A DNA stretch of 17,582 nucleotides. Origin: Bacteroidia bacterium (GTDB lineage Bacteria > Bacteroidota > Bacteroidia > JABEUT01). Positions 6,201 to 13,154 of the stretch are shown piece after piece. Made by a program: the position numbers and the translations under genes. Every line of letters begins with the position of its first letter. The first letter of the stretch is position 1. The stretch lies in contig JABEUT010000239.1 in the NCBI GenBank assembly GCA_013044305.1, positions 1-17,582 on the forward strand, given 5' to 3'. The notes beneath the pieces are model-generated. The model made no database searches and was not told the DNA's origin. It was given only the letters and a program-made list of their open reading frames with translations.

Positions 6201-7823
6201 ATGAGACCGAACTCCATTTTAATGTGTATGATGCTCGCTGCGGGTACGTTATTATCCCTGCCGTCGTACTGTCAGGATATGGCCGGCGCCACCCGGCTTA
6301 CGAATAACGAGGAATTTGAGAGGGCGAACACTGCTTTTAAAAACCTGATTAAAACCAATCCTGCCGATGGGAAAATATATTTTTACGAGGGCGAAAACTT
6401 CTTCCAATGGGGTTATATGGATTCAGCCGCCGCCGCCTACCGCCAGGGCATTCTAAAAAACCCCACAGAGCCACTCAACTATGCCGGACTGGGCAAAGTG
6501 GAACTTTACAAGGATAGTGCCAAAGAGGCACAGCATAACTTTGAATACGCCAAGGTGCTCTGCAAATCTAAAGACGGCGTGGTGCTTTCCAAGATAGCCG
6601 AGGCTTACATCCATGTGCCGAACATGAATAAAGACTTAAACAAAGCCATACAACTGCTTACACAGGCGCTGAACCTTGACCCCAACAATGCAGACATTTG
6701 CATAGACATGGGCGACGCCTACCTTGCGATGAACGACGGCAGCAATGCGGTAACCTATTACGATAAGGCAACATCAATTAATCCGAAAAGCGTAACCGGG
6801 CTGCTGCGCCTCGGACAATTGTACAGTAGGGCGCGGAACTACGACCTCTCGTTCCAGTATTACCAAAAAGCAACACAAACCGATTCCTCCTTTGCACCCG
6901 CTTACCGCGAAAAGGCTGAAATGCTCAACAAATCGGAACGGTACGATGAGGCTGTGGCACAATACAGGAAGTACCTTCAGTTGAATAACTCGCTTGATGC
7001 CCGCATCCGCTATGCCGAATTTTTGTTCGAAGCCAAAAAGTACAAGGAGTCGGTGGCGGAGATACAAGCTATTCTTCCCAAAGATTCCTCAAATCTTATA
7101 CTGTACCGTGTAATAGCCTATGCCATGTATGAAACAGGCAACTATAAGGACGGATTGGTATATATGAATAAGTTTTTTGCGAAAAACGCCAAAGGAACCG
7201 TAAAAATCCTGCCTTCCGATTACGCCTATCAGGGTAAATTATTGTCAAAGAACGGTCAGGATTCACTCGCGGTTGAAAAAATGAAACAAGCTATGGCAAA
7301 GGATTCCACGCTTTCTGCCGAACTGTCGTCACAGATCGGAAGCATTGAATATAAAGACGGTAATTATACCGAAGCCGTAAAATATTATCAGATACGCACA
7401 CACCTGCCACAACCTACGGTAAACGACTACAACGCACTGGGCAGGGCCGCCTATTCCAACAAGCAGTTTGCCAAGGCCGATTCGGCTTTTGCCGTTATAA
7501 CCAAATATATGCCAAACCTTCCACTTGGTTATTTGTGGCGCGCCAGAAGCAACGCCTCCCTTGACTCCACTGATTGTTCAGCCAAGCCTTATTACGAATA
7601 TTATGCAAAAAAACTGGGCGCCGACACGCTCAAGGAAAAGAGCAACCTGCTGGAAGCCTATAACTCAATAGCATATTGCTTTTTCATAAACAAGGTAAAG
7701 GATTCGGCCAGTTATTATTACACTAAGGTTAAAATACTGGATCCGGAAAATGCCCAGCAAAAGGCTTATTTTGAGAGCCTGCGTCAGCCTAAGTCGCCTA
7801 TGAAAAAGGGCGGTGTTAAATAG
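6201..7823 (+). CDS. Exported tetratricopeptide-repeat protein
   Basis: A 540-residue protein with an N-terminal signal peptide (hydrophobic 6-20, cleavage near SYCQ, 22-25; the cysteine is not in a good lipobox) followed by TPR-like helical pairs over about residues 36-510. Several repeats are clear by their A/G/Y-P spacing, for example around LNLDPNNADICIDMGDAYLA, ATSINPKSVTGLLRLGQLYS and SFAPAYREKAEMLNKSERYD. TPR arrays act as protein-binding scaffolds; no catalytic domain is visible. It ends in a basic lysine- and glycine-rich tail. It is likely periplasmic or outer-membrane associated. The partner cannot be named: purQ upstream and ribBA downstream are unrelated housekeeping genes, and it has its own promoter. 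Confidence 0.88.
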   Translation: MRPNSILMCMMLAAGTLLSLPSYCQDMAGATRLTNNEEFERANTAFKNLIKTNPADGKIYFYEGENFFQWGYMDSAAAAYRQGILKNPTEPLNYAGLGKVELYKDSAKEAQHNFEYAKVLCKSKDGVVLSKIAEAYIHVPNMNKDLNKAIQLLTQALNLDPNNADICIDMGDAYLAMNDGSNAVTYYDKATSINPKSVTGLLRLGQLYSRARNYDLSFQYYQKATQTDSSFAPAYREKAEMLNKSERYDEAVAQYRKYLQLNNSLDARIRYAEFLFEAKKYKESVAEIQAILPKDSSNLILYRVIAYAMYETGNYKDGLVYMNKFFAKNAKGTVKILPSDYAYQGKLLSKNGQDSLAVEKMKQAMAKDSTLSAELSSQIGSIEYKDGNYTEAVKYYQIRTHLPQPTVNDYNALGRAAYSNKQFAKADSAFAVITKYMPNLPLGYLWRARSNASLDSTDCSAKPYYEYYAKKLGADTLKEKSNLLEAYNSIAYCFFINKVKDSASYYYTKVKILDPENAQQKAYFESLRQPKSPMKKGGVK

Positions 7824-7867
7824 CTGGGCTTATACAAAGTATGATAAAGTATGGCCACCAGCATAAC

Positions 7868-7902
7868 AGCAGGCGATGCAACTTCATTTTCTTCTGCCTG
7901 CT
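7868..7902 (+). terminator. Candidate terminator after the TPR gene
   Basis: AGCAGGC (7868-7874) pairs perfectly with GCCTGCT (7896-7902), followed by TTATTTAAT. The 21-base loop is long and the T-run is broken, so it is a moderate candidate. It lies in the gap between the convergent TPR and ribBA genes. Confidence 0.4.
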
Positions 7903-7906
7903 TTAT

Positions 7907-9175
7907 TTAATCCAAATGAAGAGTGTGCCCCAGCTTGTCGCGCTTAGTTTCAAGATAATGGCGGTTGTGCTGGTTGGGCTTCACCTCAAGGGGTATGTTG
8001 TCAACAATCTCGAGTCCGTATCCCAGCAGCCCCGCTCTCTTTTTCGGGTTGTTGGTCATAAGGCGCAATTTGGATATGCCGAGGTTGCGGAGTATTTGCG
8101 CACCCACGCCGTAATCGCGCTCGTCGGCCTTAAATCCGAGTTCCACATTGGCTTCAACGGTATCGCGCCCTTCTTCCTGCAGCTTGTAGGCCCGCAATTT
8201 ATTCATTAAGCCGATGCCCCTGCCTTCCTGATTGATGTACACGATAACCCCTTTCCCTTCTTTTTCTATACGTTCCATTGCCTTGTGCAGCTGTGTTCCG
8301 CAATCGCAGCGTAGCGAACCGAAGATGTCGCCCGTAACACACGAGGAGTGCATGCGCACCAGCACGGGTTCGTCTTTTTTCCACTGTCCTTTAACCAGGG
8401 CCAGATGCTCCTGTTCGTTGGTGGTTTGCCTGAAAGCAATAAGATTAAAATCGCCCCAGTGGGTAGGCATTTTTACTTCAATATCGCGGACAACAATACT
8501 TTCCTTCGAAAGGCGGTATTCTATCAGTTCTTTAATGCTTACAATCTTCAGATCAAATTTTTCTGTTAATTTTTTCAGTTCGGGCATGCGTGCCATCGTG
8601 CCGTCTTCGTTCATCACTTCTATAAGCGCGCCCACCGGTTCAAATCCGGCGAGCCTTGACAGATCTATTGCGGCTTCGGTGTGCCCTGCCCGCCGGAGTA
8701 CCCCGCCTGTCATGGCGCGCAAGGGGAAAATATGACCGGGTCGGGCAAAGTCGGATGCTTTGGCCGATTGAAAGGAGAGTGCCTGTATTGTTTTCGCCCT
8801 GTCGTGTGCCGATACGCCCGTTGTACAGCCATGCCCTATCAGGTCAACCGATACGGTAAATGGGGTTTGATGCAGGGAGGTATTTTTATTTACCATCATG
8901 TTCAGCCCCAGCTCATCACAACGCTTCTCCTCTATGGGTGCGCAAAGAACGCCTCTCCCATGCTGCAGCATGAAGTTAACCATTTCGGGGGTTATGTTCC
9001 GTGCGGCCGTAATAAAATCGCCTTCGTTCTCGCGGTCTTCATCGTCCACCACAATCACGAGCTTGCCATTCTTAATATCGTTTATAGCTTCTTCTACGTT
9101 CATACAAGTATGTTTACTTTGGTCGTCAGGTTTATTGTCATCTTCTTGCTCTCCGGTTTCCGCCTCATCCGGCAT
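7907..9175 (-). CDS. ribBA: Bifunctional DHBP synthase / GTP cyclohydrolase II
   Basis: Fused riboflavin-pathway enzyme. The N-terminal RibB domain (about 26-222) makes 3,4-dihydroxy-2-butanone 4-phosphate from ribulose 5-phosphate: DDEDRENEGD (44-53), GRGVLCAPI (73-81), TTGVSAHDRAKTI (118-130), RPGHIFPL and RRAGHTEAA (145-169). The C-terminal RibA domain (about 225-422) opens GTP: zinc cysteines C279, C290 and C292 in HSSCVTGD and LRCDCG, EGRGIGL (317-323), TNNPKK (374-379). Both active sites look complete. The start is uncertain: the conserved part begins at an in-frame ATG at 9103 (residue 25), but the -7 box at 9228-9235 fits the ATG at 9175 better (52 rather than 124 bases). The extra 24 residues are acidic and hydrophilic. 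No FMN riboswitch was recognised in the leader. Confidence 0.96.
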   Translation of the reverse strand: MPDEAETGEQEDDNKPDDQSKHTCMNVEEAINDIKNGKLVIVVDDEDRENEGDFITAARNITPEMVNFMLQHGRGVLCAPIEEKRCDELGLNMMVNKNTSLHQTPFTVSVDLIGHGCTTGVSAHDRAKTIQALSFQSAKASDFARPGHIFPLRAMTGGVLRRAGHTEAAIDLSRLAGFEPVGALIEVMNEDGTMARMPELKKLTEKFDLKIVSIKELIEYRLSKESIVVRDIEVKMPTHWGDFNLIAFRQTTNEQEHLALVKGQWKKDEPVLVRMHSSCVTGDIFGSLRCDCGTQLHKAMERIEKEGKGVIVYINQEGRGIGLMNKLRAYKLQEEGRDTVEANVELGFKADERDYGVGAQILRNLGISKLRLMTNNPKKRAGLLGYGLEIVDNIPLEVKPNQHNRHYLETKRDKLGHTLHLD

Positions 9176-9227
9176 GGACTTCTTATCCCGGTTTCTTTCT
9201 TTTTCTCCGTTCTGGCCTTATTCTGCG

Positions 9228-9235
9228 CAAAGATA
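9228..9235 (-). promoter_or_regulatory. -7 box of ribBA
   Basis: On the minus strand this reads TATCTTTG, matching TAnnTTTG. A TTG (plus-strand CAA 9251-9253) lies 15 bases upstream. It ends 52 bases before the ATG at 9175. Confidence 0.5.
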
Positions 9236-9344
9236 GGCAAAGTAGGAGTACAAGGCATTATTCTAACTGGTACCGTGCGACAGCCTCATTTAATTCAGTA
9301 TTTTTTCCCTGGTTCCTTGATTGTATTGTGGTTTGTGGCGGGAC

Positions 9345-9381
9345 AAAAAGAATCCCGCCTTATAGGGGCGGGATTCTTTTT
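9345..9381 (-). terminator. Strong bidirectional hairpin terminator of gdhA
   Basis: A perfect 15-bp inverted repeat: AAAAAGAATCCCGCC (9345-9359) and GGCGGGATTCTTTTT (9367-9381), loop of 7 bases. Read on either strand a GC-rich stem ends in a T-tract, the classic intrinsic terminator form. It begins 49 bases past the gdhA stop on the minus strand, and nothing is transcribed into it from the plus strand, so it most likely ends gdhA transcription before the ribBA promoter. Confidence 0.85.
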
Positions 9382-9429
9382 ATTGTTCTCCAATACTGAA
9401 CCCTTATACGGGTTTGCTTCAGGAATGCT

Positions 9430-10815
9430 TTATACCATTCCCTGTGCAAGCATGGCGTCGGCTACTTTAACGAAGCCTGCAATGTTGGCTCCCTTTACGT
9501 AGTTTACGCCGTTGCCTTCTTTTCCGTATTTCAGGCATGAAGCATGAATGCTCTTCATGATGCCGTGCAAGCGCTGGTCAACTTCTTCGCGTGTCCAAGA
9601 AAGGCGCAGTGAGTTCTGGCTCATTTCGAGGCCCGATGTTGCAACACCGCCGGCATTGGCAGCCTTACCCGGTCCGAACATTACATTGTTCGACAGGAAA
9701 TAGGTGGTGGCTTCGGGTGTGGTAGGCATGTTGGCTCCCTCGGCAACTGCAACGCAACCGTTCTTAACAAGTTTTTCGGCGTCGGCCAGGTGCAGTTCGT
9801 TTTGAGTGGCGCAGGGCAGCGCTACATCGCATTTTACACCCCATGGGGTTTCGCCTGCATAAAAGTCGGCTTTAAACTTCTCTGCATATTCTTTTATACG
9901 TCCGCGTTTTTCGTTTTTAAGCTCCATGATAAAGGCAAGCTTTTCGGCATTGATACCGTTTTTGTCGTAAACAAAGCCGCTGCTGTCGGAAGCTGTAACA
10001 ACCTTGCCGCCGAGCTGGTTCACCTTTTCAATAGCGTATTGTGCAACATTGCCTGAGCCCGATACCACTACTGTTTTGCCTTTGAATGAATCTTTTTTCA
10101 TGGCAAGCATCTCCTGTGTAAAGTAAACACAGCCGTAGCCTGTAGCTTCGGGGCGGATAAGACTGCCGCCGTATTCGAGGCCTTTGCCTGTAAGCACGCC
10201 CGTAAATTCGTTGCGTACCCTTTTATATTGTCCGAAGAGGAATCCTATTTCGCGTCCGCCTACTCCAATATCGCCGGCAGGCACGTCGGTATTTGCGCCT
10301 ATGTGTTTGGCTAATTCGGTCATAAAGGACTGGCAGAATTTCATTACTTCATTGTCTGACTTTCCTTTGGGGTCGAAATCGGTGCCGCCTTTTCCTCCGC
10401 CCATGGGCAGCGTGGTCAATGAGTTTTTGAATACCTGCTCGAAAGCTAAAAATTTAAGTATCGAAAGGTTTACCGAGGGATGGAACCGTAAGCCGCCCTT
10501 ATATGGCCCTATGGCGCTGTTCATCTGAATACGGAATCCTCTGTTTACCTGAAAATGTCCTTTGTCGTCAACCCATGGCACACGGAATTGAAATACGCGT
10601 TCGGGTTCTGCAATGCGCTCGAGTATTTTGGCGTCCATGTATTTTTTATGTTCCATGGTAAATGGTATAACGGCTTCCGCCACCTCCATTACTGCCTGCA
10701 GAAATTCCGGTTGGTTAGGGTCTTTCGCCCTTACCTTCTCCATAAATTTATGGATTTCGTTTTCCACCGCCTGCGATCCATTGCTGGCTTTTGTTTTAAC
10801 TTCTGTTTTTGTCAT
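9430..10815 (-). CDS. gdhA: NADP-specific glutamate dehydrogenase
   Basis: Cytoplasmic enzyme that reversibly aminates 2-oxoglutarate to glutamate, the main ammonium-assimilating activity in many Bacteroidota. The 461 residues match the hexameric small-subunit family (about 450) with an extra polar N-terminus of about 15. Motifs: GPYKGGLRFHPSV (103-115), PMGGGKGGTDFDPKG (137-151, catalytic K142), DVPAGDIGVGGREIG (177-191), the Rossmann loop VSGSGNVAQYA (251-261) and GANMPTT (near 360). The TASDSSG segment (274-280) after the second Rossmann strand resembles the NADP-type E. coli GdhA rather than NAD-type enzymes. It has its own -7 box and is closed by a strong terminator, so it is monocistronic. 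Confidence 0.97.
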   Translation of the reverse strand: MTKTEVKTKASNGSQAVENEIHKFMEKVRAKDPNQPEFLQAVMEVAEAVIPFTMEHKKYMDAKILERIAEPERVFQFRVPWVDDKGHFQVNRGFRIQMNSAIGPYKGGLRFHPSVNLSILKFLAFEQVFKNSLTTLPMGGGKGGTDFDPKGKSDNEVMKFCQSFMTELAKHIGANTDVPAGDIGVGGREIGFLFGQYKRVRNEFTGVLTGKGLEYGGSLIRPEATGYGCVYFTQEMLAMKKDSFKGKTVVVSGSGNVAQYAIEKVNQLGGKVVTASDSSGFVYDKNGINAEKLAFIMELKNEKRGRIKEYAEKFKADFYAGETPWGVKCDVALPCATQNELHLADAEKLVKNGCVAVAEGANMPTTPEATTYFLSNNVMFGPGKAANAGGVATSGLEMSQNSLRLSWTREEVDQRLHGIMKSIHASCLKYGKEGNGVNYVKGANIAGFVKVADAMLAQGMV

Positions 10816-10840
10816 ACAATTGTTGGTTTTTTTGGGAATG

Positions 10841-10848
10841 CAAATGTA
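10841..10848 (-). promoter_or_regulatory. -7 box of gdhA
   Basis: On the minus strand this reads TACATTTG, matching TAnnTTTG and ending 25 bases before the gdhA ATG at 10815. No TTG is visible at the -33 position, which may mean activator dependence. Confidence 0.55.
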
Positions 10849-11055
10849 TTCTTATTTTTTTATTCGGATAAAGGATGTTTCATTGATTTTTATCACCGCC
10901 GGGGGCAGAATTGTCTATTCTATTTACATAGGGTGAGCCTATGATGCACGTTTATGTATTATGTAATGTAAATTGTTAAAAATGCGCTTAAAGTGGTCTT
11001 TTTGTGTTAAATTTTTATGTTTTGTGCAAATTTTATCCAATCTACCCTTTACCCA

Positions 11056-11091
11056 ACTGTGCAAAATGGGTACCGTTTTGCTCAAAACAGT
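11056..11091 (-). terminator. Bulged hairpin downstream of the M23 gene
   Basis: ACTGT (11056-11060) pairs with ACAGT (11087-11091) outside a near-palindrome (GCAAAATGG at 11061-11069 with CCGTTTTGC at 11073-11081, one T-G wobble, 3-base loop); a 5-base bulge (11082-11086) separates the two helices. It begins 25 bases past the M23 stop. The arms carry A/T runs but no terminal T-tract follows, so it may be a terminator, an RNA-stabilising structure or a protein-binding site. Confidence 0.35.
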
Positions 11092-11115
11092 GTGGAGGTC
11101 AGCAGCAATTTTAAA

Positions 11116-12018
11116 CTAAAAAGTAATGTATTTCAGCGGGTTGACGGGCTTGCCCTTGTACCAGAGTTCAAAGTGCAGATGCGGGCCTGTTGTCAGCTCA
11201 CCTGTGTTGCCTATAATGGCAATAACGTCGCCGGCTTTAACATAATCGCCGGTTTTCTTTAGCAATACCGAATTGTGTTCATAAACCGAAAGCAGGTTGT
11301 TGTCGTGCTGCAGGATAATTACATTGCCGGTGGCTAGTGTCCATGTAGAAAGTATGACGGAGCCGTTAAGGGTTGCTTTTATGGCTTCGTTTTCCTTGGC
11401 TACCACATCCACGCCATAGTGCGACTGTGCAGGCGCAAAGCCGTTTGTAATAACTCCCTTCAGGGGGCAGAAGAAAAAGTAGTCATTTATTCCGCTTCCA
11501 CTGCTGCTTGCGGCTTCTGTTATGTTCGGCTGGCTAAGGTTGTAGGGGTCGTTTGATTCAACTTCGGAGCGAAGCAGGGAATCGGAGTGCGAAGGTGGCG
11601 CTACGGTGGTGTTGTGGTTGGCCTTGGATATGGAGTCGCCCGATTCTGATTTTTTTGAACCGGAGGAGTCTGTTTCGCCTGCTGTTCCGTTCAGTATGCG
11701 GCTAATGTTTTCCATATAAGCTTTGCGTTCCTTCAGCGCTTCCGTCAGTGAGTCTGTTTTGCGGCTGAACAGAATAAGATTGCGGCGCACGTTTATGTCA
11801 GCATAACCAGGTATGTATTCGCGCAAGGGAGTAAAGGCAACAATATATATAACGAGTACTATCAGCAGAACGGTTAAACCGCCGGTAACCAGAAAAATGC
11901 CTATGGGCGAAAACCGGAGCGATAATTTCTCCTCAAAGTTTTCTTCTTTACGGATGATAAAGAAATACTTGCTCCTTAGCCTTCCGGTGAAACTCTTTTT
12001 GGGATGGTCTTCCGCCAT
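11116..12018 (-). CDS. Membrane-anchored M23 (LytM) zinc endopeptidase
   Basis: A 300-residue type II membrane protein: cytoplasmic basic N-terminus (1-38), one transmembrane segment (about 40-62), a charged helical stretch (75-110), a Ser/Asn/Glu-rich linker (112-175) and a C-terminal M23 domain (180-300) in the periplasm. Zinc ligands are intact: H200 and D204 in SHYGVD, and H282 in GPHLHFELW, with H280 and H248 (VYEHNS) as catalytic histidines, so an active peptidoglycan cross-link hydrolase is expected, unlike degenerate LytM activators such as EnvC or NlpD. It is the last gene of a possible lipoprotein-siaB-siaC-M23 transcription unit, 130 bases after siaC, with no TAnnTTTG box of its own but an inverted repeat just before its start. 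Confidence 0.93.
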   Translation of the reverse strand: MAEDHPKKSFTGRLRSKYFFIIRKEENFEEKLSLRFSPIGIFLVTGGLTVLLIVLVIYIVAFTPLREYIPGYADINVRRNLILFSRKTDSLTEALKERKAYMENISRILNGTAGETDSSGSKKSESGDSISKANHNTTVAPPSHSDSLLRSEVESNDPYNLSQPNITEAASSSGSGINDYFFFCPLKGVITNGFAPAQSHYGVDVVAKENEAIKATLNGSVILSTWTLATGNVIILQHDNNLLSVYEHNSVLLKKTGDYVKAGDVIAIIGNTGELTTGPHLHFELWYKGKPVNPLKYITF

Positions 12019-12031
12019 GATTAATACACAT

Positions 12032-12055
12032 ATTATAGGTGTAGTTACCTATAAT
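12032..12055 (-). promoter_or_regulatory. Perfect inverted repeat before the M23 start codon
   Basis: ATTATAGGT (12032-12040) and ACCTATAAT (12047-12055) form a perfect 9-bp inverted repeat with a 6-base spacer. It lies 13 bases before the M23 ATG on the minus strand. It could be an operator for a dimeric regulator or an RNA hairpin controlling translation or mRNA processing between siaC and the peptidase gene. Confidence 0.4.
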
Positions 12056-12148
12056 GTTTCGATTTATAATGACTTTAATCCCCTTTGCCTGAAACGGGGT
12101 GCAGGGATTTATAGAGCCGTTGGTTATGGCTTCCGGCTGCGTATGTTC

Positions 12149-12532
12149 TTATTCTATTTCTACCTGCTGCATGTTGAAGGCGAGGTTCACTATGGCCTGA
12201 TAGTCTTCGCCTGCCTCGCGCATATCCTCATCGTCTTCTTCGTAATACCAGTTAATGATAACCTGGTTACCCTGACGGTGTATGGATTCAAGGCGTTTGA
12301 GAACGTCAAGGATACACTTTGACGATGCGGTATTAAAGTATTCCAGCTGAATATCCACCTGTGTAGGCGAATTGGGACTTGATGCGTATTGCTCCAGGCT
12401 TTCCACAAGGGGTTTGTAAAACTCCACCGAATTTTCGGGTATCGACCTGCCTTTAATCTCGAGCCTTCCTTTTTTAGAATCGAACTTGATGGTGGGGGTT
12501 TTCGGCGTGCTTTCTATTGTTATAATTTCCAT
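12149..12532 (-). CDS. SiaC-like regulatory phosphoprotein (DUF1987)
   Basis: A 127-residue protein of the SiaC/DUF1987 family. In Pseudomonas aeruginosa, SiaC is phosphorylated on T68 by the kinase SiaB and dephosphorylated by SiaA; unmodified SiaC activates the diguanylate cyclase SiaD. Here the family features are visible: IKFDSKKGRLEIKGRSIPEN (15-34), a beta-strand with LEYFNTASSKCILDVLK (63-79), and an acidic tail YYEEDDEDMREAGED. The phosphorylatable threonine falls at position 68. The gene lies 24 bases after the siaB-like gene, so they are surely co-transcribed. No SiaD or other GGDEF protein is nearby, so the target is open. The fold resembles anti-anti-sigma (STAS-like) partners in size and role. 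Confidence 0.9.
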   Translation of the reverse strand: MEIITIESTPKTPTIKFDSKKGRLEIKGRSIPENSVEFYKPLVESLEQYASSPNSPTQVDIQLEYFNTASSKCILDVLKRLESIHRQGNQVIINWYYEEDDEDMREAGEDYQAIVNLAFNMQQVEIE

Positions 12533-12556
12533 ACTGCAGAAGTTTATTAAAATGAT

Positions 12557-13105
12557 TTATTGTTCTATAACTATATTGAGGGTAAAGAAGGAGTAAGCGT
12601 CGTTGATCGGGGTAAATTGGTAAAAGAGGGGTTTGCCTGTTCTGCGCGCAATATCTATCATTCCCAAACCTCCGCCTCCTTTATCCGACATTTGCCCGTT
12701 GTTCAGTATCATTTTGTAGTGTTCTTTCAGTTTTTCGGGCGGCAGGGCATTTATATCATCCATTTTCTTTTTCAGCCCGGTTACCTTATCGTTTTTAATA
12801 TAATTGCCTGTAATTACATTATAATGCTGTTGTTCTTTGCCAATCATGAAAATTGCCGTACGGCTGGCATCGTTTGCGCTGCCGCTTGCCATAGAGGGGT
12901 CGTCCATGTGGTGGTAAAGGTTTTGCAACAGTTCCACAAGCACTATGTAAACTTTCTTTTTCAGCTTGGGTTCTTCCTGCATATTGTCCATCTTCGATTC
13001 GATGATCTGAAGGATAGAGGTAAGCAGCTCGGCCGTAATATCACCCTTAAAGGAGAGCAGGATGTTATCACGGTCCATTTTGTCGTAAAAATCGTGGATA
13101 TCCAT
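12557..13105 (-). CDS. SiaB-like GHKL protein kinase (DUF6272)
   Basis: A 182-residue cytoplasmic kinase-like protein of the SiaB family, expected to phosphorylate the SiaC-like protein encoded just downstream. The GHKL ATP-site motifs are visible: an N-box in VLVELLQNLYHH (56-66, with E58 and N62) and a G-box SDKGGGGLGMIDIARR (140-155). The rest is an alpha/beta region ending in hydrophobic strands (FFTLNIVIEQ). Start ATG 13105 fits the family (DIHDFYDKM near the N-terminus). It lies 49 bases after the lipoprotein gene on the same strand, and no TAnnTTTG box is present in that gap, so it may be read from the lipoprotein promoter. A partner PP2C phosphatase (SiaA) is not in the window. Confidence 0.9.
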   Translation of the reverse strand: MDIHDFYDKMDRDNILLSFKGDITAELLTSILQIIESKMDNMQEEPKLKKKVYIVLVELLQNLYHHMDDPSMASGSANDASRTAIFMIGKEQQHYNVITGNYIKNDKVTGLKKKMDDINALPPEKLKEHYKMILNNGQMSDKGGGGLGMIDIARRTGKPLFYQFTPINDAYSFFTLNIVIEQ

Positions 13106-13154
13106 TTTACAGCTTGGTTCGGTTAATATTCAGAGGATAAAAATAACAATATTA

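Larger units (their letters stand above)
10816..11115. other. Intergenic region upstream of gdhA
   Basis: 300 AT-rich bases between the gdhA start and the M23 peptidase stop. It holds the gdhA -7 box (10841-10848), a short inverted repeat CATAGG-GTGAG-CCTATG (10927-10943) about 80 bases upstream of it that could be an operator, and a larger hairpin (11056-11091). No credible ORF or RNA gene was seen. Confidence 0.55.

Noticed and set aside
9103..9228. FMN riboswitch in the ribBA leader
   Set aside because: No recognisable RFN-element conserved helices were seen, and part of the stretch is an open reading frame continuous with ribBA.
8681..9502. Plus-strand ORF of 273 codons across ribBA and its upstream region
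   Set aside because: It is antisense to the conserved RibB domain for most of its length and shows no family motif; it also runs through the gdhA terminator.
12560..13126. Plus-strand ORF of 188 codons
   Set aside because: It is exactly antisense to the siaB-like gene, which has clear GHKL motifs; the hydrophobic translation is a by-product.
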